Below are positions 61,876-64,000 of a stretch of DNA of 64,000 nt, in pieces. Below the pieces are notes generated by a model. It worked only from the letters and a program-made list of their open reading frames with translations, ran no database searches and was not told where the DNA came from. The DNA comes from Nitrobacteraceae bacterium AZCC 2146 (GTDB taxonomy: Bacteria; Pseudomonadota; Alphaproteobacteria; Rhizobiales; Xanthobacteraceae): the NCBI GenBank assembly GCA_036924855.1, contig JBAGRP010000001.1, positions 4,836,001 to 4,900,000 of the forward strand, written 5' to 3'. How positions within the stretch are numbered: position 1 is the stretch's first letter; the number at the start of each line of letters is the position of its first letter. The position numbers were made by a program, and so were the translations under genes.

Positions 61876-62997
61876 ATGACTGTATCGGTAGTGCTGCGGA
61901 AATCTGAGGAGGACGATGGCGACACGGGATCGTTGATCGATCGAATAGCCACACTCTCGCGAACGGCACTGACGCCAATCGCAGGCGCCATCGACGCCGG
62001 CGAAATCTATCCGGATCAGGCGCTGCGCAATTTAGGCACGGCCGGCGCCTGGTCCGCCCATGCCGATCTGCGCGACACCATCGCCGGCATCTCCGCGATT
62101 GGCGAGACCTGCGGCGCCACCGCCTTCATGGCGTGGTGCCAGAACACTTTGGTCTGGTACATCCTGAATTCCGAGAACGCCGCGCTGAAGGCGCACTTCA
62201 TGAGCAACGCCGCGAGCGGAAAGCTGCTCGGCGGCACCGGCCTTTCCAATCCGATGAAGAATTTCTTCGGCATCGAGAAACTAAAATTGAAAGGCCGACG
62301 CACCGAAGGTGGATACATCGTGCGCGGCGCGCTGCCGTGGGTGTCCAATCTCGGCCCCGACCACATGTTCGGTACCATCTTCGAACTTGAGGACGGCTCC
62401 GGCGACAAGGTCATGTTCCTCGTCGATTGCGCCGACGCCAATGTCACGCTGACGCCGTGCAAGCCGTTCCTCGCCATGGACGGCACCGGTACCTACGCCG
62501 TGCAGCTGCGCGATGTGTTCATTCCCGACGACCAGGTGCTGGCCGCCCCGGCGATGCCGTTCGTGAAGAAGATTCGCGCCGGCTTCATCCTGATGCAGAA
62601 CGGCATGGGCCTCGGCCTGATCCGCGACTGCGTGGCGATCATGCAAAGCGTGCGGCCGTCGCTCGAACACGTCAATTGCTTCCTGCCAAAGCAGCCGGAG
62701 GATTTCGCAGCGCTGCTCGGCGAACTCGAAGCCGAGACCATGCAACTCGCCGCCACGCCGTACGACAGCAGCAACGCCTATTGGCGCCGCGTCGTCGAAC
62801 TGCGGCTGCGCATCGGCGATGCCAGCGTCGCGGCGGCCCATGCCGCGATGCTGCATTGTGGTGCGCGCGGCTATCTGAAATCGCACCGCGCCCAGCGGCG
62901 CTTACGCGAAGCCTACTTCGTGGCGATCGTCACCCCCGCGACCAAGCAACTCAGAAAAATGCTCGTAGACAATGCGCGCGAACATCCGGAAGACTAG
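61876..62997 (+). CDS. Acyl-CoA dehydrogenase-family flavoprotein
   Basis: The 373-residue protein has the acyl-CoA dehydrogenase/monooxygenase layout: an N-terminal helical part (ISAIGETCGATAFMAWCQNT), the flavin-binding strand KLLGGTGLSNPMKN, GGYIVRGALPWVSNLGPDHM and a C-terminal helical bundle (ASVAAAHAAMLHCGARGYL). The catalytic base cannot be assigned by eye. The gene is co-directional with OsmC and may belong to the same TetR-controlled unit. The substrate is unknown. Confidence 0.8.
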   Translation: MTVSVVLRKSEEDDGDTGSLIDRIATLSRTALTPIAGAIDAGEIYPDQALRNLGTAGAWSAHADLRDTIAGISAIGETCGATAFMAWCQNTLVWYILNSENAALKAHFMSNAASGKLLGGTGLSNPMKNFFGIEKLKLKGRRTEGGYIVRGALPWVSNLGPDHMFGTIFELEDGSGDKVMFLVDCADANVTLTPCKPFLAMDGTGTYAVQLRDVFIPDDQVLAAPAMPFVKKIRAGFILMQNGMGLGLIRDCVAIMQSVRPSLEHVNCFLPKQPEDFAALLGELEAETMQLAATPYDSSNAYWRRVVELRLRIGDASVAAAHAAMLHCGARGYLKSHRAQRRLREAYFVAIVTPATKQLRKMLVDNAREHPED

Positions 62998-63000
62998 CAC

Positions 63001-64000
63001 TACTTTGGCAGATTTTTGCGATTGATGGGCGCAACTGGATTCCCGAATCAGATTTTCAATGATTCATAGGTGGTCGGCTTTTGGAGGGCCGATCATGGTG
63101 GACACGAGGTCGAAGTGGGAAGACGAGCTTGGACGCTGGCTCAAACCATTCCTGGATCGCTTAGGTCACAAGGCCCGGCGGCGGATGTGTCCGCTGTATG
63201 TTTCGGGACTGATTGGACCGGGCGATCGCAAGAGCGTCCAGCCGATGGCGGCGCGGCTGGCACCGAACGACTATGATCAGTTGCACCATTTCATCGCTGA
63301 TGGCGTCTGGGATGCAGCGCCATTGGAGTCAGAATTGCTTGTTCAGGCCGATCGCCTCGTCGGCGGCAAAGATGCAGTGCTGGTCATCGACGACACAGCG
63401 ATGCCGAAGAAGGGCGATCGTTCGGTTGGTGTCGCTCCGCAATATGCCTCGTCTCTCGGCAAGACGGCCAATTGCCAAACATTGGTGTCGCTGACGCTTG
63501 CGCGGGGTGAAGTGCCGGTAATGGTGGCATTACGTCTCTTCATTCCGGAGAGTTGGACGAGCAACCCGGTGCGTTTGAAGCGTGCGGGCGTTCCAGTCGA
63601 GCACCGCGCAGCACGGACCAAGCCAGAGATCGCCTTGGCGGAGATCGATCGCGTGATGGCAGCCGGTACGCGCTTCGGCTGTGTGCTGGCGGATGCCGGT
63701 TACGGCCTCAGCGCGCCGTTCCGTCAGGGGCTCACGACACGCGGCCTGGCCTGGGCCGTCGGGATTCCCTCGTCACCTGAAGGTGTATCCGGTCGGGGTT
63801 AAACTGATCTGGCCGGTTGCCGGTCGGGGCCGTCCCCGCAAGCGGCACATTCCGGATATCCTATCGAGGGCGGCCGAAGAGATGCTGGCCAATGCCAAGT
63901 GGCAAAATGTAAGTTGGCGAAACGGTACCAAGGGTCGGCTGGAAGCTCGCTTCGCCGGTGTTCGCGTGCGGATCGCCGATGGGCCACCACAGCGGATCAA
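63001..64000 (+). mobile_element. IS701-family insertion sequence, left part
   Basis: The element begins somewhere between the dehydrogenase stop codon (62997) and the transposase start (63095) and runs past the right edge. I could not identify the terminal inverted repeat without its right-hand partner. The insertion lies immediately behind the dehydrogenase gene without breaking it. Confidence 0.6.
63095..64000 (+). pseudogene. IS701-family transposase, frameshifted and cut by the window edge
   Basis: ATG 63095 follows GGAGG. The N-terminal part (WEDELGRWLKPFLDRLGHKA, CPLYVSGLIGPGDRKSVQPM) and the first catalytic Asp region VLVIDDTAMPKKGDRSVGVA are those of IS701-type DDE transposases; the second Asp is in CVLADAGYG. 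After WAVGIP at 63769 the frame runs into a stop at 63802, but the normal sequence (RHLKVYPVGVKLIWPVAGRG) continues in the +1 frame to the window end. One extra T at about 63770 explains this. The copy is probably inactive, unless it is a sequencing error. Confidence 0.85.

Overview
The window is a high-GC chromosomal segment from an alphaproteobacterium, most likely Bradyrhizobiaceae (Bradyrhizobium, Rhodopseudomonas or Afipia type). This rests on gene content and order (tsaD/hemD/mitofilin/hemY; nadD-rsfS-rlmH-envC-ctpA; priA and xerC near atpHAGDC; sucA-sucB-lpdA), on the Omp25/31-like secreted barrels, and on the dispersed palindromic repeats. Species cannot be fixed from the sequence alone.

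Layout. 1-2741 is a less GC-rich stretch with a cut DUF4239 gene, a small secreted protein, a doubly anchored TAXI binding protein and an orphan arylsulfatase C-terminal domain; it ends inside a truncated amidohydrolase. 2742-7657 holds two MFS transporters and a gamma-glutamyltransferase. 7541-10857 is a rearranged locus: a three-barrel outer membrane protein gene sits between two copies of a ~395-bp junction (end of the UMF1-type transporter gene plus end of purH). 10745-24863 holds purH, heparinase II/III, rsmB, an SDHAF4-like gene, a nuclease, an L,D-transpeptidase, a Kelch protein, acs, topoisomerase IB, an ETF-beta methyltransferase-like gene, an EVE-domain gene and gpsA. 24873-29845 holds tsaD divergent from hemD, a mitofilin (Mic60)-like gene and hemY. 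A tRNA-Thr(CGT) and a chemotaxis receptor follow. 31987-40368 is a co-directional run: proA, nadD, rsfS, rlmH, envC, ctpA, yibQ-like and two tandem rppH genes. 40390-45568 is the F1 ATP synthase operon on the minus strand, with repeats in three of its spacers. 46259-53419 holds a secreted RlpA-like protein, a frameshifted priA, a periplasmic carboxymuconolactone decarboxylase-like protein, xerC, DUF4337, an alpha/beta hydrolase and a membrane protein. 53454-60119 is the 2-oxoglutarate dehydrogenase cluster (sucA, sucB, an SDR, lpdA). 60285-62997 is a TetR regulator divergent from OsmC and acyl-CoA dehydrogenase genes, with a perfect 16-bp palindrome in between. The window ends inside a frameshifted IS701-family transposase.

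How it works together: most of the window is housekeeping (purine, proline, NAD and heme synthesis, tRNA and rRNA modification, cell-wall hydrolysis, TCA cycle, ATP synthase). Accessory material lies at the two ends and at the barrel-gene insertion. I did not find a clear defence or biosynthetic system. The strongest unusual signals are the three-barrel protein with its duplicated flanks, the rsfS gene whose only in-frame start beside a good ribosome binding site is CTG, and the repeats in the atp operon spacers.
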